Of a stretch of 64,000 bases of DNA, positions 16,491-26,080 are shown in pieces. The DNA is taken from positions 268,328 through 332,327 of the forward strand of contig CAWCIW010000003.1 in the NCBI GenBank assembly GCA_963795825.1, in the 5' to 3' direction. Each line of letters starts with the position of its first letter. Position 1 is the stretch's first letter. The notes beneath the pieces were generated by a model. The model was not told the origin of the DNA. It was given only the letters and a program-made list of their open reading frames with translations, and did no database searches. The DNA comes from BOG-908 sp963795825. GTDB lineage: Bacteria; Pseudomonadota; Alphaproteobacteria; Acetobacterales; Acetobacteraceae. Both the position numbers and the translations under genes were made by a program.

Positions 16491-18167
16491 TTGCTGCTAT
16501 CAGCGGCAGCGTTGTGTTTTGCGCTGCCGGTGTGCGCGGCGCCGGTGCAGGGGCGCATGCAGGCGCTCGTCGAACATCGGGCGCCGCATGCGGCACCGAT
16601 CAGCCCGTTCGCCGAAACCGCGCCGTTGCCGGCGGCAGCGGCCGGCGTCAGCAGGCCGTATAGCGGGCCGAAGCGCGATGTGCTGACGTATCATTACGAC
16701 AACAACCGCACCGGCTGGAACCAGACCGAAACCGATCTCACGCAGGCGAGCGTCGCCTCGGCAAAATTCGGTCTGCTCAAGACGCTGCCTGTGGACGGCA
16801 ACGTGTTCGCCCAGCCGCTGCTGGTCTCCGGCTTCGTCCTGCCCGACGGCACGATTCACGATATCCTCGTGATCGTCACCGGCCACAACAGCATCTATGC
16901 CTATGACGCGGTGAGCCTGGCCACGCTGTGGCATGTCAATCTCGGCAAGCCGCAGGCCTCGGCCGATGTGGGTTGCGGCGACGTGGTGCCGGAATACGGC
17001 ATCTCCAGCACGCCGGTGATCCTGCGTTCGGCGGCCAATGCCGCCACGCTGTATGTGGTGTCGGCGACCGAACCCCGGCGCTTCGCCTTTGAGACCGCGC
17101 TGCACGCGATCGATCTGGCGACCGGCAACGATATCGGAACGCCCGCGACGATCGCCCCGTCGGCGGTCCTGTCCGATGGCAGCACGCTCGGCTTCGATCC
17201 GCAGAACCAGTGGTCGCGCGCCGGCCTGGCGACGGATGGCAGCCACGTCTATGTCAGCATCGGTTCGCATTGCGACAACAATGGCGGCGCCACGTCCGGC
17301 TGGGTGCTGCGCTACGGCAGCGACCTGTCCGCGCAGGCCAGCTTCCACACCATAATGACGCAGAGCTCCGGGACCGACCTTGCGAGCATCTGGATGACCG
17401 GGTTCGCACCGGCGCTCGATGCGAAGGGCGATCTGTTCGTGGTCACCGGCAATGGCGCGTACGGCGCGCAGGGCAAGGACTGGGGCGAGAGCGTGCTGTC
17501 GCTCGATCCGGCGCTGGGCAAGGTGCGCGGGCATTTCACCCCGTCCTGGTACGGAAATCTTAATGCGGGCGACGAGGATTTCGGCTCCGGCGGAGTCATG
17601 CTGCTGCCCACGATCGCCAAACAGGCCGCACCGCCGCTGGCGGTGAGCATCGGCAAGTCCGCGGTGCTGTATCTGCTCGACCAGAACCGGCTGGGCGCGC
17701 TGAAGCCGAAGGACAGCGGCGCGCTGCAGTCGATCGCGATCACCAGCCGCCCGTATGGCGGCCTGTGGGGCGGGCCCGCGTATTTCGACGGCCCCGCGGG
17801 CCCCACGGTGTTCCTGCAGACGGACCAGGACGTGATGCGCGCGTTCCGCGTGACCACGACGGCCACGCCGGCGCTGACGCCGGGTGTCACCGGCACGTCG
17901 CAGGCGGGATATGGCGGCGCCACGCCAGTCGTGTCGTCCAACGGTGCTGCGGCGGGCACCGGCGTGGTCTGGGTGGTGCGGCGTTCGGTGCCGCTGGCGC
18001 TGGAGGCGTATAATGCCGATACGCTGGGCGCGCCGATCTTCGCCGCGCATGCCGGCACCTGGTCCAACACGCAGCAACAGAATCCGTTCGTGGCGCCGAT
18101 GGTGGCCAACGGCCGGGTGTATGCGCCGGCGTACCGGACGGTGGATGTGTTCGGGCTGGTCCCCTGA
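16491..18167 (+). CDS. Exported PQQ-type beta-propeller protein
   Basis: 558 residues from the TTG at 16491. The N-terminus is a signal peptide (LLLSAAALCFALPVCA). The rest is a beta-propeller of outer-membrane or PQQ-dehydrogenase-like blades (for example TGHNSIYAYDAVSLATLWHVNLG and VVTGNGAYG). No quinone or metal ligand set is clear, so it is not called an enzyme. The start is odd. An ATG at 16469 with a proper basic n-region (MKSRSAD) runs one frame off and would join the hydrophobic core if one T of the TTT at about 16488–16492 were absent, suggesting an indel. Otherwise the weak TTG is used. Periplasmic. Confidence 0.75.
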   Translation: MLLSAAALCFALPVCAAPVQGRMQALVEHRAPHAAPISPFAETAPLPAAAAGVSRPYSGPKRDVLTYHYDNNRTGWNQTETDLTQASVASAKFGLLKTLPVDGNVFAQPLLVSGFVLPDGTIHDILVIVTGHNSIYAYDAVSLATLWHVNLGKPQASADVGCGDVVPEYGISSTPVILRSAANAATLYVVSATEPRRFAFETALHAIDLATGNDIGTPATIAPSAVLSDGSTLGFDPQNQWSRAGLATDGSHVYVSIGSHCDNNGGATSGWVLRYGSDLSAQASFHTIMTQSSGTDLASIWMTGFAPALDAKGDLFVVTGNGAYGAQGKDWGESVLSLDPALGKVRGHFTPSWYGNLNAGDEDFGSGGVMLLPTIAKQAAPPLAVSIGKSAVLYLLDQNRLGALKPKDSGALQSIAITSRPYGGLWGGPAYFDGPAGPTVFLQTDQDVMRAFRVTTTATPALTPGVTGTSQAGYGGATPVVSSNGAAAGTGVVWVVRRSVPLALEAYNADTLGAPIFAAHAGTWSNTQQQNPFVAPMVANGRVYAPAYRTVDVFGLVP

Positions 18168-18231
18168 TGCGGGCTTAGCCTTTGGTGCCTGGCGCCCGCG
18201 GCACGAAGCTGCGGGCGCCGCGGTCGCGGCT

Positions 18232-18478
18232 CAAACAAGGTTGCAATTGATGCATTCAAGGCAGGCAAAAAAGTAGTCCTTTTTCGAGAAAAAGGACCAA
18301 AAAGCTTTTGCTCCGACGCCTGCACGAAGGGCTTCTCCCGTATTGCAAGTCAATGCGGCTGCAGTAAAAAACCGGATTCTTGTGCAGGCGTCGGAGCAAA
18401 AGCTTTTTGCTTCTTTTTCTCGAAAAAGAAGGCCTTCCTTCCTGCCGATAACTCAATCCGAAAACGGGTGGCATAATA
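18232..18478. repeat. Nested palindromic element R8 (arms P–Q, with outer ends)
   Basis: Full-length copy. The left outer part is CAAACAAGGTTGCAATTGATGCATTCAAGG, then a P hairpin. The centre is TATTGCAAGTCAATGCGGCTGCA. The right arm has the Q hairpin, then CTGCCGATAACTCAATCCGAAAACGGGTGGCATAAT. The outer ends match those of R9 and R10 in degenerate form. Confidence 0.8.
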
Positions 18479-18584
18479 CCGGCCCGCCGGCCACAGCCTG
18501 TGCCAGCGCGGCCCTCCGGCCGTGCGCAGGGTCGATCTGGCGCCCTCGTTGCGGTAGGCCTCCGCGGAACGACAGGAGCGCGCG

Positions 18585-20741
18585 ATGCCGAAGAAAACCT
18601 CACGGGCGCCGGGCGCGCTGGCGCAGATACTTGCCATCGTGCTCCTGCCGCTGGTCCTGGCCGGGCTCGGCGGGTGGGAGATCGTGCGCGGCCAGGCCAC
18701 CGTCGCGGAATACCGCGCCAGGGATGCCATGATGGCCGTCCAGGCCGGCCGCCTGCAGGCGCTGGCGCAACGCGATCCGAAGGCCATGATCACCTTCAAG
18801 GGGGAACAGCAATCCTACGCGGCCCCGCTGGCGGCGCAGATGCTGGCCGATGGCGCCGACACGCTGCACACCGAGCTGATCGTGGCCCGGGTGCGGCTTC
18901 CCTTCGCCTGGCTGGCCGCCTGCGCCGGCCTCCTCTCGCTGGCCGGCGGTGTATTGGCCGTGCTGCTGGTGAGCCAGGCCGCCAGGCGCAGCCTGCGATC
19001 GCGCGAGATCCTGGTGCGCGCCTTTTCCCAGGTCCGGCGCGTGGTGCCGGTGGCCCTCGGCTGTCAGGTGGCCGGCGTCGCCGTGGCGCTGCTCGGGGTG
19101 GCGGTGTTCGAGTGCGGCGGCCTTTGGTTCCTGGGCTCGGTATCCACCGGCGAGGTCAAGCTGGTGATGCTGGCGCTGGTGGGCGCCGGCGGCGTGCTGT
19201 GGGCCGCGTTCCTCTCGCTCAGGCAGTTGCGCAGCACCTTCGGCCTGTTCGCGCCGGAGCCCGCCAGGTTGCTGGGCCAGGTGGTGACGGAGGCCGAAGC
19301 GCCCGGCCTGTTCGCCCTGATGCGCGAACTCGCGCACGACCAGGAGGCGGTGATCCCGCAGACCGTGGTGGCCGGCGCGGTGTCGGGCTTCTTCGTCACC
19401 TCCTACCCGCAGGACCTGTCCGGCCAGCTTATCACCGGGCGCACCCTGCATGTCTGCCTGCCGCAGCTGGCGGTGCTCAGCCGGGCCGAGACGCGCGTGG
19501 TGCTGGCCCACGAGCTGGCGCATTTCTCCGGCGAGGACACCGCCTACAGCATGCATTTCCAGCCGGTCTATGCCGGGCTGCTGCACGGCATGGCCGCCGT
19601 GGCGGGGCGTCCGCAGGGCCGCTACCCGGCCATCGAACGCATGATGCGCCCCGCCGCCGCCCTGGGGCAGTACGTGCTGGACCGCTTCGACCTGGCGGTG
19701 AAGCACTGGAGCCGGCTGCGCGAGTTCGAGGCCGACCGCGGCGCGCTCGCCATCGAGTCGCCGGACGCGCTGGCCACCTCGCTGCTGCGCACCGCCATCG
19801 CCAGCGACATCGTCGACGCCCAGCTCGCCGCCATGGGCGCCCATCCCGCCGAGGCGCCGACCGACCTGATGCGGCAGACGCTGGAGATCGCCGGCGCGCA
19901 GGGCTTCGTCGAACCCGCCCGCCATCTCGACGAACGCCAGCCGCACCCGACGGACACCCATCCGCCCACCATACAGCGCATCGAGGCCGCCGGGATCGTG
20001 GTGGACGACGCGCTGCTGGCACGCGCCGCCCGGAAGGTGGACCCAGCCGAACTGGCCGATGCGGAGGCGCTGTTCGCCGACTGGCCAGGCGTCTGCCAGG
20101 CGGTGACTGCGCAGTTGCGCGCGCTGATGGTCGGCCGCGAGCAGGCCTATCTGCGCCAGGTCAGCCAGGCCGCCGCTGCGGTGGGCGACGCGCCCGTCGA
20201 ACTCTACGAGCGGCGCGTGTCGATGCTGGTGGTGCTGGGCGTGCTCGCGGCAGGCTGTTTCGCGCTGGCCGGGTTCCTCGCCTGGTTGCTCGCGAACGGC
20301 GCGCCAACCACGGGCGACGATTCCGACGGCGCCATACGCTGGATCGCGATCATCTCCGCTGTGTGCGGGGCTGCGGCGTGCTACGGCTTCCTGCGGTTCG
20401 CCCGCCGCCTCGTGCCGTTCCTCGTGCTCGACGCCGAGGGGTTCCGCTCGCCGGCCTTTACCGGCGCGGTGCCCTGGATCGCGGTGGCCCACATAACCGT
20501 CGCCGGCGGGCGCGGGCTGACCACCATCTTCCGGCTGGCTCCGGACCACACGCTGCCGGCGCGCACCGGCCGCCTCTGGCGCTTCGCGATACGCCGGCGT
20601 AGCCGGGCGCTGGTGTTCTCCGGGCTGACGCCGCGCGGCATGAAGGGGCAGGCGTATCTGGATCTGCTGGCGCGCTACCGGACCGCCGCGCTGGCGCGTG
20701 CCGAGCTCGCCAGGCGCAACGCGGCCGGACCGGAGGTGTGA
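18585..20741 (+). CDS. M48-family membrane metalloprotease
   Basis: 718 residues with an AGGAG site before ATG 18585. TM helices lie near residues 12–30, 105–130, 155–175, 190–210, and two more near 545–570 and 585–605. The zinc motif is HELAH (H309, E310, H313) in VVLAHELAHFSGEDTAY, with the third ligand in REFEADRGALA about 75 residues later. This is the M48 (HtpX/Ste24-like) layout, facing the cytoplasm in the inner membrane and probably involved in membrane-protein quality control. It is twice the size of HtpX because of N- and C-terminal extensions. The last 150 residues look like a PH-like or membrane-associated domain. Flanked by R8 and R9, it stands alone. Confidence 0.88.
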   Translation: MPKKTSRAPGALAQILAIVLLPLVLAGLGGWEIVRGQATVAEYRARDAMMAVQAGRLQALAQRDPKAMITFKGEQQSYAAPLAAQMLADGADTLHTELIVARVRLPFAWLAACAGLLSLAGGVLAVLLVSQAARRSLRSREILVRAFSQVRRVVPVALGCQVAGVAVALLGVAVFECGGLWFLGSVSTGEVKLVMLALVGAGGVLWAAFLSLRQLRSTFGLFAPEPARLLGQVVTEAEAPGLFALMRELAHDQEAVIPQTVVAGAVSGFFVTSYPQDLSGQLITGRTLHVCLPQLAVLSRAETRVVLAHELAHFSGEDTAYSMHFQPVYAGLLHGMAAVAGRPQGRYPAIERMMRPAAALGQYVLDRFDLAVKHWSRLREFEADRGALAIESPDALATSLLRTAIASDIVDAQLAAMGAHPAEAPTDLMRQTLEIAGAQGFVEPARHLDERQPHPTDTHPPTIQRIEAAGIVVDDALLARAARKVDPAELADAEALFADWPGVCQAVTAQLRALMVGREQAYLRQVSQAAAAVGDAPVELYERRVSMLVVLGVLAAGCFALAGFLAWLLANGAPTTGDDSDGAIRWIAIISAVCGAAACYGFLRFARRLVPFLVLDAEGFRSPAFTGAVPWIAVAHITVAGGRGLTTIFRLAPDHTLPARTGRLWRFAIRRRSRALVFSGLTPRGMKGQAYLDLLARYRTAALARAELARRNAAGPEV

Positions 20742-20770
20742 TCCACGCCTGGCCTGGAAGCCGTCGCGGT

Positions 20771-21022
20771 ACTATCAATCAAGGTTTGAGATTGACGCAT
20801 TAAGGCAAGTAAGAAAGCAGTCCTTTTTCGAGAAAAAGGACCAAAAAGCTTTTGCTATGACGCCTGCACGAAAGCCTGCTTCCGTATTGCAAGTCGATGC
20901 GGCTGCAATGATAGCCAAATCCTTGTGCAGGCGTCACAGCAAAAGCTTTTTGCTTCTTTTTCTCGAAAAAGAAGGCCTTCCTTTCTTTCTGCCGATGAGT
21001 CAGCCCCAAAACGGTTCGTATA
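20771..21022. repeat. Nested palindromic element R9 (arms P–Q, with outer ends)
   Basis: Outer left ACTATCAATCAAGGTTTGAG, then AAGAAAGCAG and a P hairpin. The centre is TATTGCAAGTCGATGCGGCTGCA. The right arm has a Q hairpin, then GCCGATGAGTCAGCCCC and AAAACGGTTCGTATAAG. It is nearly the same as R10 over the arms and centre. Confidence 0.85.
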
Positions 21023-21103
21023 AGCCCAGCTCCGAGGCGGAGACGACCGAGCCGGCAGCCGCCGCCCCCGCGCACGACCCGGCCTACCGTCGCACAGGGC
21101 AGC

Positions 21104-22075
21104 TCAGGCGCCGAGCGGAAAGATGCGGGTTTCGCCGAAGCCCAGCGTGGTGAAATCATCCGCGCCGAGCCCCGCCTCCCGGACCGCCGCGTCGAGCGCG
21201 TGCAGCGGCGCGTCCACCGCCTCGTCGGTGAGCTGGAAGGTGCCGAAATGCATGCCGACCGAGTGGCGCGCCGCCAGGGCCAGATGGGCCTGCACCGCCT
21301 CGGCGGGGTCCATGTGCACCGGCTGCATGAACCAGCGCGGCGCATACGCGCCGATCGGCAGCAGCGCCAGGCCGGGCGCGCCGAGCTTCCGCCTGATCTC
21401 CGCCCAGTGCGGCCCGTAGCCGGAATCGCCGCCGAACAGGATCTGGCCCTCGGACGTGTCGATCATGAAGCCGGCCCACAGGCTGCGGTCCCGGTCGAAC
21501 GGCGTGCGCGCCGAGAAGTGCCGCGCCGGCGTGGCGGTGATACGCAGGCCGCCGACCTGCGCGCTCTCCCACCAGTCCAGCTCGGTGGCGGCGATGCCGG
21601 CGGCTTCCAGCGCGCGGGCGTTGCCGAGCGTGGTGACGAAGCGCGGCGCGTGGGCCTCGCGGAGCGCGCGCAGGCTCTCGAGGTCCATGTGGTCGTAATG
21701 GTTGTGCGACACCAGAACCAGGTCCGGCCGCTTCAGGGCGGCGAGCGCCAGGCCGGGGCGGCGCACCCGCTTCGGGCCGGCCCAGGACAGCGGCGAGCAG
21801 CGCGCGGCGAAGATCGGGTCGGTGAGGATCACCTGGCCGGCGACGCGCAGCAGGAAGGTGGCGTGATTGATGAAGGTGGCGGCGACCGACCCGCGCGGCG
21901 CCTCCGCAGGCGGCGGCGGGTACGGCGGATCGACGATCTGCCTGGGCCATTGCGCGGTGCCGCCCTGCAGGCGCCATCGCAGCAGGTCGGCCAGGCCGCG
22001 CGTCGGCGAGGGCGCGCCGGGATTGAAGAATTTGCGGCCGTCGCAGTGGTCGGACGGGGGAAAGCGTGTTGTCAG
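21104..22075 (-). CDS. Metallo-beta-lactamase-fold hydrolase (NAPE-PLD/UlaG-like)
   Basis: The reading frame codes for an MBL-fold hydrolase. Visible parts are the N-terminal beta-sandwich (SVAATFINHATFLLRV), the zinc motif HxHxDH (SHNHYDHMD), the distal ligands (HFSARTPFDRDRSLW, GGDSGYGPHW) and the C-terminal HFGTFQLTDE. These match the subfamily related to NAPE-hydrolysing phospholipase D, acting on phosphodiester or lactone bonds, with the substrate unknown. The 5' end is anomalous. Recognisable residues (RFPPSDHCDGRKFFNP) run back to about 22060, but the frame has no ATG, GTG or TTG upstream of the internal GTG at 21832. A frame break near 22055–22075 is likely; the neighbouring frame continues to a TTG at 22139. 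Treat the start as unknown. Confidence 0.8.
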   Translation of the reverse strand: MTTRFPPSDHCDGRKFFNPGAPSPTRGLADLLRWRLQGGTAQWPRQIVDPPYPPPPAEAPRGSVAATFINHATFLLRVAGQVILTDPIFAARCSPLSWAGPKRVRRPGLALAALKRPDLVLVSHNHYDHMDLESLRALREAHAPRFVTTLGNARALEAAGIAATELDWWESAQVGGLRITATPARHFSARTPFDRDRSLWAGFMIDTSEGQILFGGDSGYGPHWAEIRRKLGAPGLALLPIGAYAPRWFMQPVHMDPAEAVQAHLALAARHSVGMHFGTFQLTDEAVDAPLHALDAAVREAGLGADDFTTLGFGETRIFPLGA

Positions 22076-22212
22076 CTTCGGTCCTCGCGGCGCTGGGGTT
22101 CAGGGACAGGCCCAAGAAGTGGGTGATGCCTGTCGTCAAAGGCGCGAGACTAGGCCGTCTCGTCGCATCTGTCCCGCCTTGCGGACGCGGGGCCGCCCGG
22201 CGCTGGCCCGCT

Positions 22213-22280
22213 ACAGGGTGCGCCGCGACAGGGCGGGCCGCGACAGGGGCGTTACAGGGCGCGTCGCGACAGGGGCGTTA
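22213..22280. repeat. GC-rich tandem repeat (CGCGACAGG units), target site of R10
   Basis: Imperfect tandem copies of a unit with core CGCGACAGGGGCGTTACAGGGCGCGT. One intact copy (22246–22273) gives the empty-site version of the sequence that R10 interrupts. Similar CGCGACAGG units continue after the element (22533–22551). No coding function. Confidence 0.75.
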
Positions 22281-22529
22281 TACCAACCAAAGGTTGAGAT
22301 AGCCGCATTCAAGGAAGGCAAGAAAGTAGTCCTTTTTCGAGAAAAAGGACCAAAAAGCTTTTGCTATGACGCCTGCACGAACGCTTACTTCCGTATTGCA
22401 AGTCGATGCGGCTGCAATGATAGCCAAATCATCGTGCAGCCGTCATAGCAAAAGCTTTTTGCTTCTTTTTCTCGAAAAAGAAGGCCTTTCTCCTTACTGC
22501 CGATGAGTTAGTCCCAAGACGGGTTGGTA
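22281..22529. mobile_element. MITE-like mobile nested palindrome R10, 249 bp
   Basis: Terminal inverted repeats TACCAACC (22281–22288) and GGTTGGTA (22522–22529), 8/8 matches, are flanked on both sides by TTA (22278–22280, 22530–22532). The interrupted tandem repeat reads GGGGCGTTA–element–TTACAGGGCGCG. The adjacent uninterrupted copy reads GGGGCGTTACAGGGCGCG (from 22246), giving an empty site inside the window. Inside are P and Q hairpins, complementary inner stems (GCTTTTGCTATGACGCCTGCACG and its partner) and a small central palindrome. No gene is encoded, so mobilisation must be in trans. Confidence 0.9.
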
Positions 22530-24059
22530 TTACAGGGCGCGTCGCGACAGGCCGCGCCACATCTCCCGCGTGTGACTTTCAGGCCCGCATTGGCGAAATC
22601 GCCGCGGCCCGCCTCGCCGCCGGGCAGCCGGCGTAGTATATCGGTGGCGTAACCACGGGGCGGCACATGCGGCGCTTGTTCGGTCTGTTCGCCCTGCTGC
22701 TGGCAGGCGGTCCGTCGGCGGCCCAGGCTGCCGCGCCGGCCGCCACGCTCGATGCCGACACCCTGCCCGCCAGTGCCGAGGGCGCCACGCTGCTGCACGT
22801 CCGAACGGCGGGGCGCTTCGCCATCACCGCGCAGAGTGCCAGCTTCACGGCGCTGGACCTGGTGGACATGATCACCGGCCCCACGCCGCTCGCCGGTGCG
22901 GCCGGCAGCAAGGACGGCCGGCTGGACCTGCTGCTGGACACCGGCACCTACAAGCTGCGCACCCACCCGGCGCAGAACGCCACCGGCCGGGTCGCCCTGC
23001 ACGTGGCGCCGTTCACGCCGGCCGGAGACACCGAGATCGCCCCGCAGAGGCGGCGCCGAACGCGACACCACGCTCGCCGACCTGCAGCAGCGCGCCTACT
23101 GGCTGACCGTCACCGACCACCAGGCGCTGCGGCTGGAAGCCGCCGGCCGCGCCCTGGCCGATCTGCGCGTGTGGCGCAACGGACGCGACCTGGTGGCGGT
23201 CACCCCGGTGCAGCGCCAGATCGCGCCGACAAGCGGCCACCCGTTGCGCGATTTCCTGCTGACGGACGCGCTGCCGCCCGGACTCTACCTGGTGGTCGCC
23301 TATGGCGGGCCGAAGCTGCCCTGGGCCGATGGTGACGCGGCCGCCCCGTTCCACCTGCGCACCGGGCTGAGCGCGGCGCTGCGCCCGGGCTGGGCAGACA
23401 GCCGGATCGGGCCGTTCGGCACCGAGGCGTTCGCCACCGCCGGCTCGGACGATCTGGTGCGCCTGTCGATGGCAGGCCCCGCCTTGCTGACGGCGGACGG
23501 CGCGGAGGCCGCGATCGACGCCAGGGCCCGCCTCCCGCAGGCCGCGCTCGCCATGGTGCAGACCAGGCAGGACCACACCGTCACCGTCACCGCAGCCGAA
23601 GGCGCCGCGTTCCAGCTGCGCAGCCAGGAGATCGGCCAGGCGACCGGGCTGTCCGGGCCGGGCGACTGGTGGGTGACCGCCGCCAGCACCGGTTTCGGCG
23701 GCGACGACGTGCCGGCGACCTTCATCCTCGCCAGACGGCACCAGACCGCCCCGCTCGAGATCGTGGCGTCCGACGCACCGGAGATCGGGCCGGGCGCCGG
23801 GTGGCGGCGGCGCTTCAACCTGCGCGGCCGGGTGGACGTGCTGTTCCACGCGGTGGCCGGCGGCAGGATCGCGCTCACGATATCCGGGGTGCCAACCGAC
23901 ACGCCGCGGCTGACCGCGCTGGACGCCGGGACGGAGGTGCCCACGGTGGGACAGCCCGACACGTGGGACGTGCCGGCCGGATGGTACAGGCTCTCGGTAT
24001 CGCCGAAGGGCAAAGCGGCGGGCGTGGCCGACATGACGATCGGCGCGCCGGGTGTGGTC

Positions 24060-24167
24060 GCGCCGTCAGGCGCGCCTAGCGCAATCGAGCCGGCAGGCGC
24101 GCCCAGCGCGATCGCGCCGCCAGGCGCGCCTAGCGCAATCGTGCCGCCCGGCGCGCCTGACGCAGCC
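24060..24167 (+). repeat. In-frame 27-bp tandem repeat (GAPSAI units)
   Basis: Four 27-bp units encode 9-residue repeats of the form [AEV]PxGAPSAI (GAPSAIEPA, GAPSAIAPP, GAPSAIVPP, GAPDAAVKL). This is a low-complexity linker inside the giant exported protein, likely extended, and its copy number may vary between strains. Confidence 0.85.
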
Positions 24168-25830
24168 GTGAAGCTGGGCGCGCCGGGGCCGGCTTCGCCC
24201 TCCGCCACCTTCGGCGTGCAGCACCTGGCAGCGGGCGAATCGCTCACTTTGTTCGGCAACGCGGCGCCGGATGCGCGTTTCGGCCTGACCTGGAAGACCC
24301 TGCCGCTCGACGAAGCGGCGGCGCCGGTGCGGGTGGGCCAGACGGCCGGACAGAAGCTCGACGTGCCACTGCGCGCCGGCCAGGGAACGCTCATTGCGCT
24401 GGCGGAAGGCGGCGGTCCGGTGCCGGTCAGCTACGATACGGCGCACGGCCTGGCGCAGCTGCCGGCGTCCGACCGCCCGCGCGAGATCTCGCTGCTCTGG
24501 CAGGCGCCGGCCCCCGCCGCGGGGCGGCGATGCCCAGGCCCGAGCCGGAAGGCAGGCGGCCGGTGCTGCACGACCAGGCGCCAAGGTATTTCGATTTCGC
24601 GGAGGACACCGCGCGCAGCTTCAGCCTCGAACTGGCCCAGGGTGGCCTGTTCCGGGTGGAAACATTGGGCCGCCTGCACATGCGCGGCACCATCGGCAGC
24701 CATTTCGTGCCTGAACTGCAGAGCGCGGATGCCAACGGCACGGGGCAGAACATGCTGCTGCAGGGCTGGCTGCGCGCCGGCGCCTACCATGTGGACGTCA
24801 CGGCGAAGCAGTCCTTCGGGCATGCCGGCGTGGTCGCGCGGCCGGCGCCGCTGGCGAGCCTGCCGCCGCTGCAGCCCGGCCGCGTGCTGCGCGCCGCGCT
24901 GGCCGCCGGCTCCGGCCTGCTGGTGCCGATCGATATCGGCCAGGCCGGCTCCTACCGGCTGGAGCTGCTGGGCCTCGATCGCGTGTTCGAGGCGCGGCTG
25001 GAGGACGCCGAAGGCTGGCCGCTGGCCGCCAGCGCGCCGTTGCAGGACACCACGCAGGATCTCTCGCCGGGCCGCTACCGGCTGCTGGTGATGCCGCAGG
25101 CCACAGACGCGCGCGCGGTGATACGGCTCACGCAAAACCTGCCGCCGCCGGTGCGCGTCGGCCACGGCCCGCACGCGCTGCCGTTCGGCGACCCGCAGGA
25201 TTACACGTGGCGCGAACCGGCGGGGCGCGCCGATCCGCGCACCCCGGACGATTGGCGGTTCGCGCTGGCCGCACCCGCGGACGTCACGCTGTCGGTGAGC
25301 GACGGCATGGACGCGGTCCTCTACGGCGCGGACGGCCGCCAGGCGGCGCATATCGTCGGCGGCAGGCCGTTCGAGGGGGCGCTGCCGCCGGGCGCCTGGC
25401 GGCTGGAGGCGCGCAGCCAGGGCCGCAACGACAGGCTGGACTACCGGATCGGCCTGCAGGCGGCGCAGTTGCAGCCGGGCCTGCCGGCCAGCGTGCGCCT
25501 GCCGGGCCAGGTGCGCTTCAACCTGGCCGCGCCGCGCGTCGCCAGCCTGACCAGCTTCGGCGGCGTGCCGGTGCGCGCGGTGCTGCGCGATGCGTCGGGC
25601 CGCGTGCTCGGCCGCTACGGCGCGCGCGCGGATGACTGGAACGTGGCGATCTCCACCCTGCTGCAACCCGGCGCCTATACGCTGGACCTGGAGAGCGCCA
25701 GGCCGCCCGCGCAGGCCCCGGCCCCGCGCAACCCCAACGACGTTGCGGCCAGCGCGCCTGCCGCAGCCGATGCATCGCCGGGCTCCGACGACACGAGCGG
25801 CGGCAGCGCCGCGCCAGGCCAGGACGGCAA

Positions 25831-26080
25831 CGGCGACACGCCCGGCCAGGCCGCCAGCGGCGACGATACGCCCAGCCAAGCGGCAAGCGGCGGCGACACG
25901 CCCGGCCAGGCGGCAAGCGACGACACGCCAGGCCAGGACGCGAGCGGCGATGCGCCGGCCCAGGCCGCCAGCGGCGACGCGGCGAGCCAGGACGCCAGCG
26001 GCGGCGACACGCCGGTCCGGGTCGCCGATGGCGACACGCCCGGCCAGCCCGCCGAGGGCGACACGCCCGCCCAGGACGCC
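25831..26080 (+). repeat. In-frame degenerate tandem repeat (GDTPGQAAS units)
   Basis: About nine units of 24–33 bp encode an acidic Gly/Asp/Thr/Pro/Gln/Ala/Ser linker with the core DTPGQAASG in the giant exported protein. Hydrophilic and presumably disordered, it joins two beta-rich halves. Confidence 0.85.

Noticed and set aside
20771..21022. Recurring short peptides such as KQSFFEKKDQKAF in several frames
   Set aside because: They are translations of the P and Q arms of the palindromic elements; they have no ribosome sites and occur on both strands. Only where joined in frame to a real gene (28141, 34059) do they count as coding.
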